A DNA stretch of 6,742 nt from Candidatus Peregrinibacteria bacterium (lineage in GTDB: Bacteria > Patescibacteriota > Gracilibacteria > UBA1369 > UM-FILTER-53-11): contig JAHFJU010000070.1 in NCBI GenBank assembly GCA_023245725.1, forward strand, positions 1-6,742. Direction: 5' to 3'. Shown piece after piece: positions 1-5,727 of the stretch. The notes beneath the pieces were generated by a model. The model was not told the DNA's origin. It searched no databases and saw only the letters and a list, made by a program, of their open reading frames with translations. Numbering within the stretch: the first letter of the stretch is position 1; each line of letters begins with the position of its first letter. Both the position numbers and the translations under genes were made by a program.

Positions 1-615
1 CACCAATATTGGAGAACTTATTTTCACTATCGCGGCCACTACAAAATTGTTCCGATTTTTATTCCTGTGTATCAAGATGCGCTCCAAAATAAAACGTACT
101 TTACAAGTCTGGTCGGGCAGTACAAGCAGCTTAGGCGTTGGGCGTGGGCAGCATCGGTTCTTGCATATATTTTCTACACACTGCGAGAACTCCGCCAACA
201 GAAAGTTAAAATGCCATACATGCGCACATACATGAAAGCCATTGAACTTTTTTATCAACAAGTTATGTGGGCAACTGGGCCTATAATCCTCTTATTGAAC
301 CTGTTCATTCCTGCCGTTATTAACCCTGAATTTTCACGCAGTCTTTTTGCATATAACGTGAGTGAATCAATCAACATGATGTTCAATGTTATGTTGGTTG
401 GAATTATTAGCTATATGTTTATTTCGCTTCTTTCATTACCGAAACCACCGGGGCGTTTTTCAAACATTAGAAAAGGATTGGCAATAATTTCATGGATTTT
501 ACTACCGGTAGTTACGCTAATCTATGGAGCATTTCCTCCTCTCGATGCACAAACAAGGCTAATGCTTGGCGGTTCATTGGGGTTTGGCGTTACAGAAAAA
601 GTTAGGAGAAAATAA
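1..615 (+). CDS. Membrane-bound family 2 glycosyltransferase, C-terminal part (5' end outside window)
   Basis: The reading frame is open from base 1, so the gene starts upstream and about 204 C-terminal residues are visible. They carry QLRRW at bases 127-141, matching the Q-x-x-R-W motif that lines the acceptor/product site of processive-type GT2 enzymes (cellulose synthase and hyaluronan synthase group). After it come three hydrophobic segments around ATGPIILLLNLFIPAV, MLVGIISYMFISLL and SWILLPVVTLIYGAF, and a basic tail ending VRRK. The protein therefore probably sits in the cytoplasmic membrane and transfers sugar from a nucleotide-sugar to a lipid-linked or growing glycan. The N-terminal GT-A domain with its DxD motif is not in view, so the sugar and acceptor cannot be told. 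The end resembles GT2 proteins I recall from Patescibacteria (LDAQTRLMLG near the terminus). The O-antigen-ligase-family gene follows after 15 bp and is probably co-transcribed, which suggests a surface-polysaccharide locus. Confidence 0.85.
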   Translation, partial: HQYWRTYFHYRGHYKIVPIFIPVYQDALQNKTYFTSLVGQYKQLRRWAWAASVLAYIFYTLRELRQQKVKMPYMRTYMKAIELFYQQVMWATGPIILLLNLFIPAVINPEFSRSLFAYNVSESINMMFNVMLVGIISYMFISLLSLPKPPGRFSNIRKGLAIISWILLPVVTLIYGAFPPLDAQTRLMLGGSLGFGVTEKVRRK

Positions 616-630
616 ATAACAAGAAATATT

Positions 631-2433
631 ATGTGGCTCAGTTTACTCACTCTTTTTCTACCACTTGTTCCAAACATTCTGTGGGGTTCAAGCGAAGTCA
701 CAAAACAAGTGTGTCTCTCATTTACAATTGCACTTCAATGCGTCGAGCTACTTTATCGACTAATACGCGGAGAGAAAATAATTTTATTTCACAACCGTAA
801 AATTGTCTTTTATTTCTTATTACTTGCAGTGTCGTTTGTAATATCTACCTTACTTTCACAATCGATTTATAAGAGTTTTTTTGGCAGCTACGAGCGCATG
901 CAGGGGTTGGCAACGCATCTTCTATATTTTATTTGGGGCATATTTGCTCTTTTATCATTACGAAACGAGAAAATTAGAACCGCAGCACTTACAACTACAT
1001 TTGCAGTAGGATTTTTTTCGTCAATAATGGCGATAGACCAGTATATTTCGGCTGCGACTAATGTATCATCGGAGATTTTAACATTTGGCATTCGTTCATT
1101 TGCGTTTATGGGAAACCCTACCGAATTGGGACAATTTTTAATTTTTCCATTCTTTGCAGGAGTATTTCTTTTCATAAACCAACATAAAAAACGCACGAAA
1201 ATTTTTGCTCTTATTGGAGTTACAACCATTTTAATCGGATTAATAACAACAGCTAATCGCGCCTCTCTTTTAGGACTCGCCGTTGGAATCGGAATATTGC
1301 TAATCACCAAAATATCGAACCGAAAAATCAAAATATTGAGTGTTATTATTTTAGGATTTTCTCTTGTGGCTGGCGTCGCATTTATGGGATTTAACAGCCG
1401 TTCACTCAAGTCTCGGCTTCTTCTTTGGCCACAGGCAATCAGCATAATTAGAGATGCTCCATTTTTTGGCAGCGGACCAGACACATACAAAGAGTTGGCG
1501 ATTCCTTCAATTCAAAAAGAGTTATACCAATACGAAAAATTGAGAGAAATTCCCGATCGCCCACACAACAGTGCGCTAGAAGCTGGAGCACATAGAGGCG
1601 TGTTCGGAATATTGTTGTATGTAATTCCAATCCTCTTTCTAATAAGAATTTTTATTCAAAAAAAATCTCCACCACTTAATGCAGCCATTCTAGCCTCATG
1701 CTTACTATCGTATTTTGTGTCTGTCCAATTTGGATTTTCATTATCCGTTCACGTAATTTTTCAAATCCTATTTTGGGCATTACTCCTCTTTGAATTACCA
1801 AATGAACTAGATAAATCGCTCCAATTAAAGCCAAAATTCGCGATACTACCAATAGTTGCAATTTTCGTACTGTGCGCGCTTTACGGTGTATCAATAATAA
1901 ATTCAGCTCAAATATACGAAGAGGCAATTTACTCTTTCAATGAGTCTTCTTCTCCAATTTATTTCGCAAATGTTCTTACAGCGTCACCACGCTACAGCGA
2001 AATGTATGAAGTATTCTTCGAGCTATATGCTACACGCGCACATGAAGACAAAAATCTAATTCCTTTTTTAGAAGAGGTGGAGAAAAACTATGAGCGAACA
2101 TTCCATAACGAACTACAAACACTCATATTCAAAGGTTCGCTTGCCGCAGCTAAAAACGACTCATCAGATACTCGCCTATTTTTTGAAAATGCCGTAAAGA
2201 TTGCCCCGAATTGGCCAAGCCTAAACCTTTTTAAAGCAAAGGCCTTTCGACTACTTGGTGATGCAGCAGCTGAAAAAAACGCTCTCAAAGAATACATCGA
2301 ACTCGCTCCACCACTTTGGCACTACCCTGTCTCGTACGGATTAACGCCGAACAATGAAACCGAAGCCGAGCGTATTTTTAGAATATCAAACCAAGACTTT
2401 TACCAAGCCTTGGAAAGATATTCAGCAATTTGA
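631..2433 (+). CDS. O-antigen ligase/polymerase (Wzy/WaaL) family membrane protein with C-terminal TPR-like domain
   Basis: This 600-residue protein has many hydrophobic segments over residues 1-425, then a soluble helical tail. Signatures of the O-antigen ligase superfamily are visible: FGSYERMQGL (84-93), FMGNPTELGQFL (159-170), TANRASLLGL (207-216), R262 and W266 followed by DAPFFGSGPDTY (275-286), and DRPHNSALEAGAHRG (309-323). In this family the conserved Arg and His residues lie in or near the large extracytoplasmic loop and act in transfer or polymerisation of undecaprenyl-linked glycans. Residues about 427-560 contain helix pairs such as TRLFFENAVKIAPNWPSLNL and FRLLGDAAAEKNALKEYIEL, which look like degenerate TPRs that would lie outside the membrane. 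The ATG is 15 bp after the preceding glycosyltransferase stop, in the same frame. An AGGAG at 604-608 is too far from the ATG to be a normal ribosome-binding site. Whether it ligates, polymerises or glycosylates protein cannot be told. The end converges on the next gene with a 10 bp gap. Confidence 0.88.
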   Translation: MWLSLLTLFLPLVPNILWGSSEVTKQVCLSFTIALQCVELLYRLIRGEKIILFHNRKIVFYFLLLAVSFVISTLLSQSIYKSFFGSYERMQGLATHLLYFIWGIFALLSLRNEKIRTAALTTTFAVGFFSSIMAIDQYISAATNVSSEILTFGIRSFAFMGNPTELGQFLIFPFFAGVFLFINQHKKRTKIFALIGVTTILIGLITTANRASLLGLAVGIGILLITKISNRKIKILSVIILGFSLVAGVAFMGFNSRSLKSRLLLWPQAISIIRDAPFFGSGPDTYKELAIPSIQKELYQYEKLREIPDRPHNSALEAGAHRGVFGILLYVIPILFLIRIFIQKKSPPLNAAILASCLLSYFVSVQFGFSLSVHVIFQILFWALLLFELPNELDKSLQLKPKFAILPIVAIFVLCALYGVSIINSAQIYEEAIYSFNESSSPIYFANVLTASPRYSEMYEVFFELYATRAHEDKNLIPFLEEVEKNYERTFHNELQTLIFKGSLAAAKNDSSDTRLFFENAVKIAPNWPSLNLFKAKAFRLLGDAAAEKNALKEYIELAPPLWHYPVSYGLTPNNETEAERIFRISNQDFYQALERYSAI

Positions 2434-2443
2434 AATTTTATAT

Positions 2444-3124
2444 TTAGTTATCTATTTCACCGTTGTTGCATGTATGTACATCATCTCTAAGCTGAGAATA
2501 TTTAGCAGGATTTTCCGCAAGCGCAAAACGAGCCACATCGCAATTTTTCACATATGTATTATCCATTATATGATTGCCATAACGGCACATAGATAAATTG
2601 TCCGATTCTTGATCATTTTGCCATGCGTTTTGGTGCTCAAGCAGTACACAGTTCTTTAGCAATATTTGCCCACCGTCTGTCTGCGATAATCTATTTAAAG
2701 GAGCCGCCACAATACCGCCTCGACGACATGTAGCTTGTTCAGAAAGCAATGTAGCCCTATGCGTATTATTTTGATCGTTTGATAGAGCAAGATCTATCGC
2801 CTCACATATTGTAGGAAAACCATTGAACATTTGAAGATTTCCTGACGCACAAACTCTCCAGTTAGCCAAAAATTTGGCATTGTTTGCATCGTTTGAAATA
2901 CCGCCATTTCGAGCAATAGCATTCAAAGCCACACAATTAGGAGGATCCTGATTTAACGAACTTGTAGTTAGAACTGGCGAAATCGGAGATTTTAATGCAA
3001 TTTTCTGAGCCTGTGGTAATAATCCAGCTACAGAACCTTTTGACAATGAACTGCTAGTAAAGGCAGTAATAGCAACAACCGCGATAATAGCCGCTACAAT
3101 TCCAAGCTTTTCCCATTTTTGCAT
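2444..3124 (-). CDS. Single-span exported protein with four two-cysteine modules, paralogue A
   Basis: I do not recognise this 226-residue protein. The N-terminus MQKWEK is followed by a hydrophobic stretch (residues 7-22) without lipobox or pilin motif, which suits a membrane anchor or uncleaved signal. A Ser/Pro-rich linker (about 23-60) follows. The rest has eight cysteines at 64, 92, 107, 133, 159, 180, 195 and 219. They fall into four C-x(20-27)-C pairs, and the second Cys of each pair is followed by x-x-G (CASG, CRRG, CRYG, CNNG). This reads as four repeated helical hairpins, each probably stapled by a disulfide; that is inference. It is about 65% identical (by-eye alignment) to the gene at 3146-3820, and all eight cysteines are shared. 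The start is fixed by the identical MQKWE of both copies. It lies 21 bp downstream of the paralogue on the same strand and is probably co-transcribed with it. No Shine-Dalgarno is visible. Its 3' end converges on the O-antigen-ligase-family gene. Confidence 0.85.
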   Translation of the reverse strand: MQKWEKLGIVAAIIAVVAITAFTSSSLSKGSVAGLLPQAQKIALKSPISPVLTTSSLNQDPPNCVALNAIARNGGISNDANNAKFLANWRVCASGNLQMFNGFPTICEAIDLALSNDQNNTHRATLLSEQATCRRGGIVAAPLNRLSQTDGGQILLKNCVLLEHQNAWQNDQESDNLSMCRYGNHIMDNTYVKNCDVARFALAENPAKYSQLRDDVHTCNNGEIDN

Positions 3125-3145
3125 ATAATATTAGTAAATTTATAA

Positions 3146-3820
3146 TTAGTTATCTATTCCACCGTTGTTACATGTATCTATATCGTCAGCCAGCTGAAAA
3201 TATTTAGCAGGATTAGATGCAATCGCAAAACGAGCCACATCGCAGTATTTTACAAATGCATAGTCCATAATATGATTACCCTGTCGGCACATTTGCAAAT
3301 TATCCACCTCTTTATTATCGCCCCATGCATTTTGTTGCTCCAGCACCACGCAGTTCTTTGGCAATAATTGACCTCCGTCTGTCTGTAATAATTGATTTGC
3401 TGGCGCAGGATCAATTCCGCCTCGACGACATGTAGCTTGTTCAGAAAGCAACGTAGCCATCTGGGGATTATTTGGAGTGTTCAATATGGCAAGATCTATT
3501 GCCTCGCATTCTGAAGGAGACCCTCGGAACACCTGAAAGCTCCCGAACATACAAAGGGACCAATTCTTTAAATATTGTGGGGCATCATGAGTAATACCTC
3601 GATTTTGATCAAGAACACGTAATGCGGCACAATTTGGAGGATCCTGATTTAACGGACGTGCATTTGGTACCGGCGGAATCGGAGATTTTACTATGATTTT
3701 TTGAGGCTGTGGCGGAAATTCACCGAACTGACCTTTCGACAATGAACTGCTAGTAAAAGCAGTCATAGAAACAACTGCTATTATTGCAGCAATAATTCCG
3801 AACCTTTCCCATTTTTGCAT
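3146..3820 (-). CDS. Single-span exported protein with four two-cysteine modules, paralogue B
   Basis: This is the upstream copy of the tandem pair: 224 residues, function unknown. It has MQKWER, a hydrophobic span at about 7-22, then a Pro/Gln-rich linker containing PPQPQK and PIPPVP, richer in Pro than copy A. Cysteines at 64, 90, 105, 131, 157, 178, 193 and 217 match those of copy A; one two-residue gap near residue 80 aligns the two. The second Cys of each module is again followed by x-x-G (CMFG, CRRG, CRQG, CNNG). The best-conserved blocks between the copies are the signal/anchor, LNQDPPNC, ATLLSEQATCRRGGI, QTDGGQ, GNHIMD and the terminal TCNNG-x-IDN; the linker is the least conserved. 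An even cysteine count and an N-in/C-out anchor suggest a disulfide-bonded domain outside the membrane. It is divergent from the lipoprotein gene at 3937 and is the likely first gene of a two-gene transcript. Confidence 0.85.
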   Translation of the reverse strand: MQKWERFGIIAAIIAVVSMTAFTSSSLSKGQFGEFPPQPQKIIVKSPIPPVPNARPLNQDPPNCAALRVLDQNRGITHDAPQYLKNWSLCMFGSFQVFRGSPSECEAIDLAILNTPNNPQMATLLSEQATCRRGGIDPAPANQLLQTDGGQLLPKNCVVLEQQNAWGDNKEVDNLQMCRQGNHIMDYAFVKYCDVARFAIASNPAKYFQLADDIDTCNNGGIDN

Positions 3821-3936
3821 ATAATTTTTGTTAAGAGATAAATTTATGGTTACAGCTTACGTCGTTTCACGAATCTCAGGCACCATTTTAGGCTATTTTT
3901 GTTGACAAAATAACGCGTTCAGTCCTAAATACCGAC
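3821..3936. promoter_or_regulatory. Divergent intergenic region between paralogue B and the lipoprotein gene
   Basis: This 116 bp region separates two diverging genes and must hold both 5' ends unless transcription comes from further away. The plus-strand promoter candidate is listed separately. On the minus strand the 30 bp before the paralogue B start are very A/T-rich, with CATAAA and TTATCT as weak -10-like words, but no good -35 partner could be placed. No hairpin followed by a T-run and no clear operator palindrome was seen. A divergent layout would allow shared regulation of the two blocks; that is inference. Confidence 0.4.
3902..3931 (+). promoter_or_regulatory. Candidate promoter of the lipoprotein gene, possibly giving a leaderless mRNA
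   Basis: A perfect -35 consensus TTGACA lies at 3902-3907. After 17-18 bp comes an A/T-rich CTAAATA (3925-3931), a weak -10 match. Transcription would start about 6-7 bp after it, at or next to the ATG at 3937, leaving almost no 5' untranslated region. No Shine-Dalgarno occurs between this element and the ATG. The exact -35 and its spacing support the call; the poor -10 weakens it. Confidence 0.45.
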
Positions 3937-4593
3937 ATGAGAAACACTCCGACCTATAAAACATACTCACGTCGTCTAACTGCGCCTATTATTGCAGCCT
4001 CACTTAGCCTTGCCGGTTGTCATTCAAGCATAATTCCAGAAGACAATACCGCTGGCGAGTTGATACAAAAAATAGCAGATAACTGTCACGAAATTAGAGA
4101 AAAAGCTGGCCGAGCAACAGGAACAAATCACAGTATGGATGGTAAATACTTTGGTGCCGACGGACGCTCAGATCATCCAGAAAGCGAACAATGCGTATGC
4201 AATGAAGAATCATGCAAAATGACTATAGAGAGAGTAACTCCTGAATCCTGCCTATACGATGAAAAAGGAATAAAAATAGTACCAGATGATGGCAAGTGCT
4301 CAAAAAACGACACGGAATATGCAACTTTGTCTTCTTTTGTGTCTGGAAAAAATCAAATATCTGAAGCAACTATAAGTGTTAGAGGATTGATGCAGAACGG
4401 CGATACGAGCCAAGCTGGCTATGAAATATATGTTCGTGTTGGCCAAGATGATAAATGCGACATTGAGGGGAAGCACTTTCAAAGCCTAATCGGAGAAACT
4501 GTAGTTATGACAGGAAATTCACCTTCTATATGCGAGGCTGTAGAAAAACAAATACGCGATAATCTGAAAGGGCTGAATGCGATGAAGAAGTAA
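3937..4593 (+). CDS. Cysteine-rich lipoprotein of unknown function
   Basis: This protein has 218 residues. A basic n-region (MRNTPTYKTYSRR) is followed by a hydrophobic stretch and LAGC ending at Cys28, a good lipobox for signal peptidase II, so the mature protein should be lipid-anchored on the outer face of a membrane. The mature part has eight further cysteines at 50, 86, 88, 93, 105, 121, 174 and 199. Five of them lie within residues 86-121 and include C-x-C-x4-C. An even count suits disulfides, though a metal site at 86-93 cannot be excluded. The chain is hydrophilic and acidic in the middle, and the stretch around 130-195 may be a beta-rich domain. I recognise no family. No convincing homology to the neighbouring eight-cysteine paralogues was found beyond a short S/T-I-C-E-A-[VI] resemblance at residue 197. 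The gene is divergent from the tandem pair. A short ORF follows after 17 bp. Confidence 0.83.
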   Translation: MRNTPTYKTYSRRLTAPIIAASLSLAGCHSSIIPEDNTAGELIQKIADNCHEIREKAGRATGTNHSMDGKYFGADGRSDHPESEQCVCNEESCKMTIERVTPESCLYDEKGIKIVPDDGKCSKNDTEYATLSSFVSGKNQISEATISVRGLMQNGDTSQAGYEIYVRVGQDDKCDIEGKHFQSLIGETVVMTGNSPSICEAVEKQIRDNLKGLNAMKK

Positions 4594-4610
4594 ATAACAA
4601 ATCATTAAAT

Positions 4611-4706
4611 ATGAATGAAAAATTTGACAATGAACTCGAGAAAATGGCTCAAGACAGCGCATACAAGAAGGAGCAGAAAGAACTAGCTAACGCGGATTTT
4701 GACTAA
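4611..4706 (+). CDS. Possible 31-residue charged small protein
   Basis: A short ORF starts at ATG 4611, 17 bp after the lipoprotein stop, and ends at TAA 4704-4706. The product is hydrophilic, rich in Glu, Lys, Asp and Ala, and predicted helical, ending ANADFD. It has no cysteine, signal or membrane segment. The middle (LEKMAQDSAYKKEQKEL) faintly recalls the tails of small antitoxin-like proteins with an 'MAxDPxY' pattern, but no toxin gene is next to it, so no function is given. There is no Shine-Dalgarno, and translation could depend on coupling to the lipoprotein gene. It may be a real small protein, a remnant, or chance. Codon content is reasonable for coding, but the length is too short to be sure. 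Confidence 0.35.
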   Translation: MNEKFDNELEKMAQDSAYKKEQKELANADFD

Positions 4707-4759
4707 AAACGTAAAATTTTATTATTACAATCACGTCAAACTTAGCTCCACAGCTACCC

Positions 4760-4787
4760 TTGCTTATTTTAATATATATGGTACTAT
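4760..4787 (+). promoter_or_regulatory. Candidate extended -10 promoter of the TPR-like exported protein gene
   Basis: TTGCTT (4760-4765, 3 of 6 to the -35 consensus) is followed after 16 bp by TACTAT (4782-4787, 4 of 6 to TATAAT). TGG stands directly before it (4779-4781), giving a TGn extended -10. The start point would fall about 7 bp downstream, within a few bases of the ATG at 4797, so the mRNA may be leaderless. Just upstream is a small perfect inverted repeat, TAGCT-CCAC-AGCTA (4743-4756), which could be an operator half-site pair or chance. Confidence 0.45.
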
Positions 4788-4796
4788 TCTAGCCTT

Positions 4797-5717
4797 ATGT
4801 CAAATACCCTTCGTAATTTTGCGCTCGCAGCTGGAGTAATAGCCATCGGCGGTATTGCCGTAGAAAAGAATAGAATCGTAGAAAGCGATAACAAAAACGA
4901 AGCGGCGTCCTCTTCTACTGTATTAGACATAAAAAGCTCTGTTGTCGCTTCCGCAACAAATAGCCTAAGTAATACCTCATCATCAGATTCAACTCTACAA
5001 CCACCAGCGGCAGAGAACGCCAGCTATCCTATAATTCCCAGAATTTCTGCAGCCACCACGCAAACAGCCAAAGAATCCAACGCTGAATTTATAGAAAGAC
5101 TTGGCAATAATGGGATATTTACAAAAGTCGAAGCCGATAAAACTGGCGCACCTCTTATTACAACTCTCGATCTTCCACGTGGAGAACCATATATCACAAA
5201 AAATGCGAACACTGTTTCCCAATCTGAATGGCTTGATCCTTTAAATGGTGAAGACGCACCGGAAAATATTGATCTTAGGCCGAACTACATTACAGACCTG
5301 TTTGATACAGTTGAGTACTTTACTGCGCACTCAAATGATATGAACCCTGCTTTACGCTTGATTGCAACTGATTCATTGATCAGAGAAGCTGAAAGTTACC
5401 TAGCTATCGACAGCGATAAAGACTCTAATGCGGCATCACGAGGATTAGACCTTGCCGCGCAAATTTACGCAACAGTCGGAATGAAAAATGAAGCAAAATT
5501 GGTGCTCGAAAATGCATTTAAAGACGGCAAATTTGATGGCTGCGAGGCATATTTAGACGGCATAGGATGCGGTATTGAACAAAATGTTTTTAACGGAGAC
5601 GAATATTCGTATCTTACATTTGTTGCTCGTGGACTCGCCCTCGCAGGAAAAAGCGAACGAGCCAATGCGGCTGCAGAAAGTATTCGTTGCTTAGAAGGCA
5701 GCCATTTTAGCGAGTAA
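4797..5717 (+). CDS. Membrane-anchored or secreted protein with Ser/Thr/Ala-rich linker and TPR-like C-terminus
   Basis: This protein has 306 residues and belongs to no family I can name. Residues 8-22 (FALAAGVIAIGGIAV) form a short hydrophobic segment behind MSNTLRN, acting as signal or anchor. Residues about 30-95 are low-complexity Ser/Thr/Ala/Asn, typical of an exposed flexible linker. A folded part follows. Residues 215-241 (pattern R-G-L-D-L-A-A then G-M-K-N-E-A) and 270-296 (A-R-G-L-A-L-A-G-K then A-N-A-A-A-E) each look like a TPR helix pair with small residues at the usual A/G positions. Three cysteines (249, 258, 298) are all near the C-terminus; the pair at 249/258 in CEAYLDGIGC could close a loop. 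A role as an extracytoplasmic scaffold is inference. It has its own promoter-like element, is 90 bp past the small ORF, and converges on topA with a 10 bp gap. Confidence 0.83.
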   Translation: MSNTLRNFALAAGVIAIGGIAVEKNRIVESDNKNEAASSSTVLDIKSSVVASATNSLSNTSSSDSTLQPPAAENASYPIIPRISAATTQTAKESNAEFIERLGNNGIFTKVEADKTGAPLITTLDLPRGEPYITKNANTVSQSEWLDPLNGEDAPENIDLRPNYITDLFDTVEYFTAHSNDMNPALRLIATDSLIREAESYLAIDSDKDSNAASRGLDLAAQIYATVGMKNEAKLVLENAFKDGKFDGCEAYLDGIGCGIEQNVFNGDEYSYLTFVARGLALAGKSERANAAAESIRCLEGSHFSE

Positions 5718-5726
5718 AGTTAAAAT
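5704..5726 (+). other. A/T-rich inverted repeat at the convergent gene ends
   Basis: ATTTTA (5704-5709) pairs with TAAAAT (5721-5726). In the plus-strand RNA the stem can continue with a G-U and a C-G pair, to 8 bp closing a 7-base loop that spans the stop codon. No T-run follows outside the stem on either strand, so it is at best a weak transcript-end signal for the upstream gene. Confidence 0.25.
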
Positions 5727-5727
5727 C

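Larger units (their letters stand above)
2444..3825 (-). repeat. Direct tandem duplication of a ~0.7 kb gene unit
   Basis: Two units, 2444-3129 and 3146-3825, carry the paralogous genes in the same orientation. Similarity runs across both gene ends. On the plus strand TTAGTTATCTATT covers the stop codons at 2444-2456 and 3146-3158, and GCATATAAT covers the starts at 3121-3129 and 3817-3825. The longest exact match found by eye is 35 bp, 2715-2749 against 3417-3451, coding for the conserved second module. A 20 bp exact match (3042-3061 against 3738-3757) lies in the anchor region. Protein identity near 65% shows the duplication is old, so the exact blocks reflect strong constraint or local gene conversion. 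Confidence 0.85.

Noticed and set aside
47..235. Short plus-strand ORF overlapping the glycosyltransferase
   Set aside because: The other frame is open to the window edge and carries the Q-x-x-R-W motif and its family context; this one has no features.
888..1490. 200-residue ORF on the minus strand
   Set aside because: It is antisense to the clearly recognisable O-antigen-ligase-family gene; its translation is a low-complexity shadow with no domain.
2431..2433. TGA possibly read as a sense codon (recoded lineage)
   Set aside because: Reading through would run antisense into the next gene, all Trp codons used are TGG, and no gene has an internal TGA.
2434..2443. Bidirectional terminator between converging genes
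   Set aside because: Only 10 bp are available and no stem-loop with a T-run could be drawn there or in the adjacent gene ends.
3060..3124. Type IV pilin-like N-terminus in the tandem paralogues
   Set aside because: There is a single hydrophobic N-terminal helix, but no G-F-T-L-I-E type prepilin cleavage site or Glu5 in the helix.
2444..3825. Mobile element or CRISPR origin of the repeated DNA
   Set aside because: The repeats are two coding copies in direct tandem with no terminal inverted repeats, transposase, or regular short repeat-spacer pattern.
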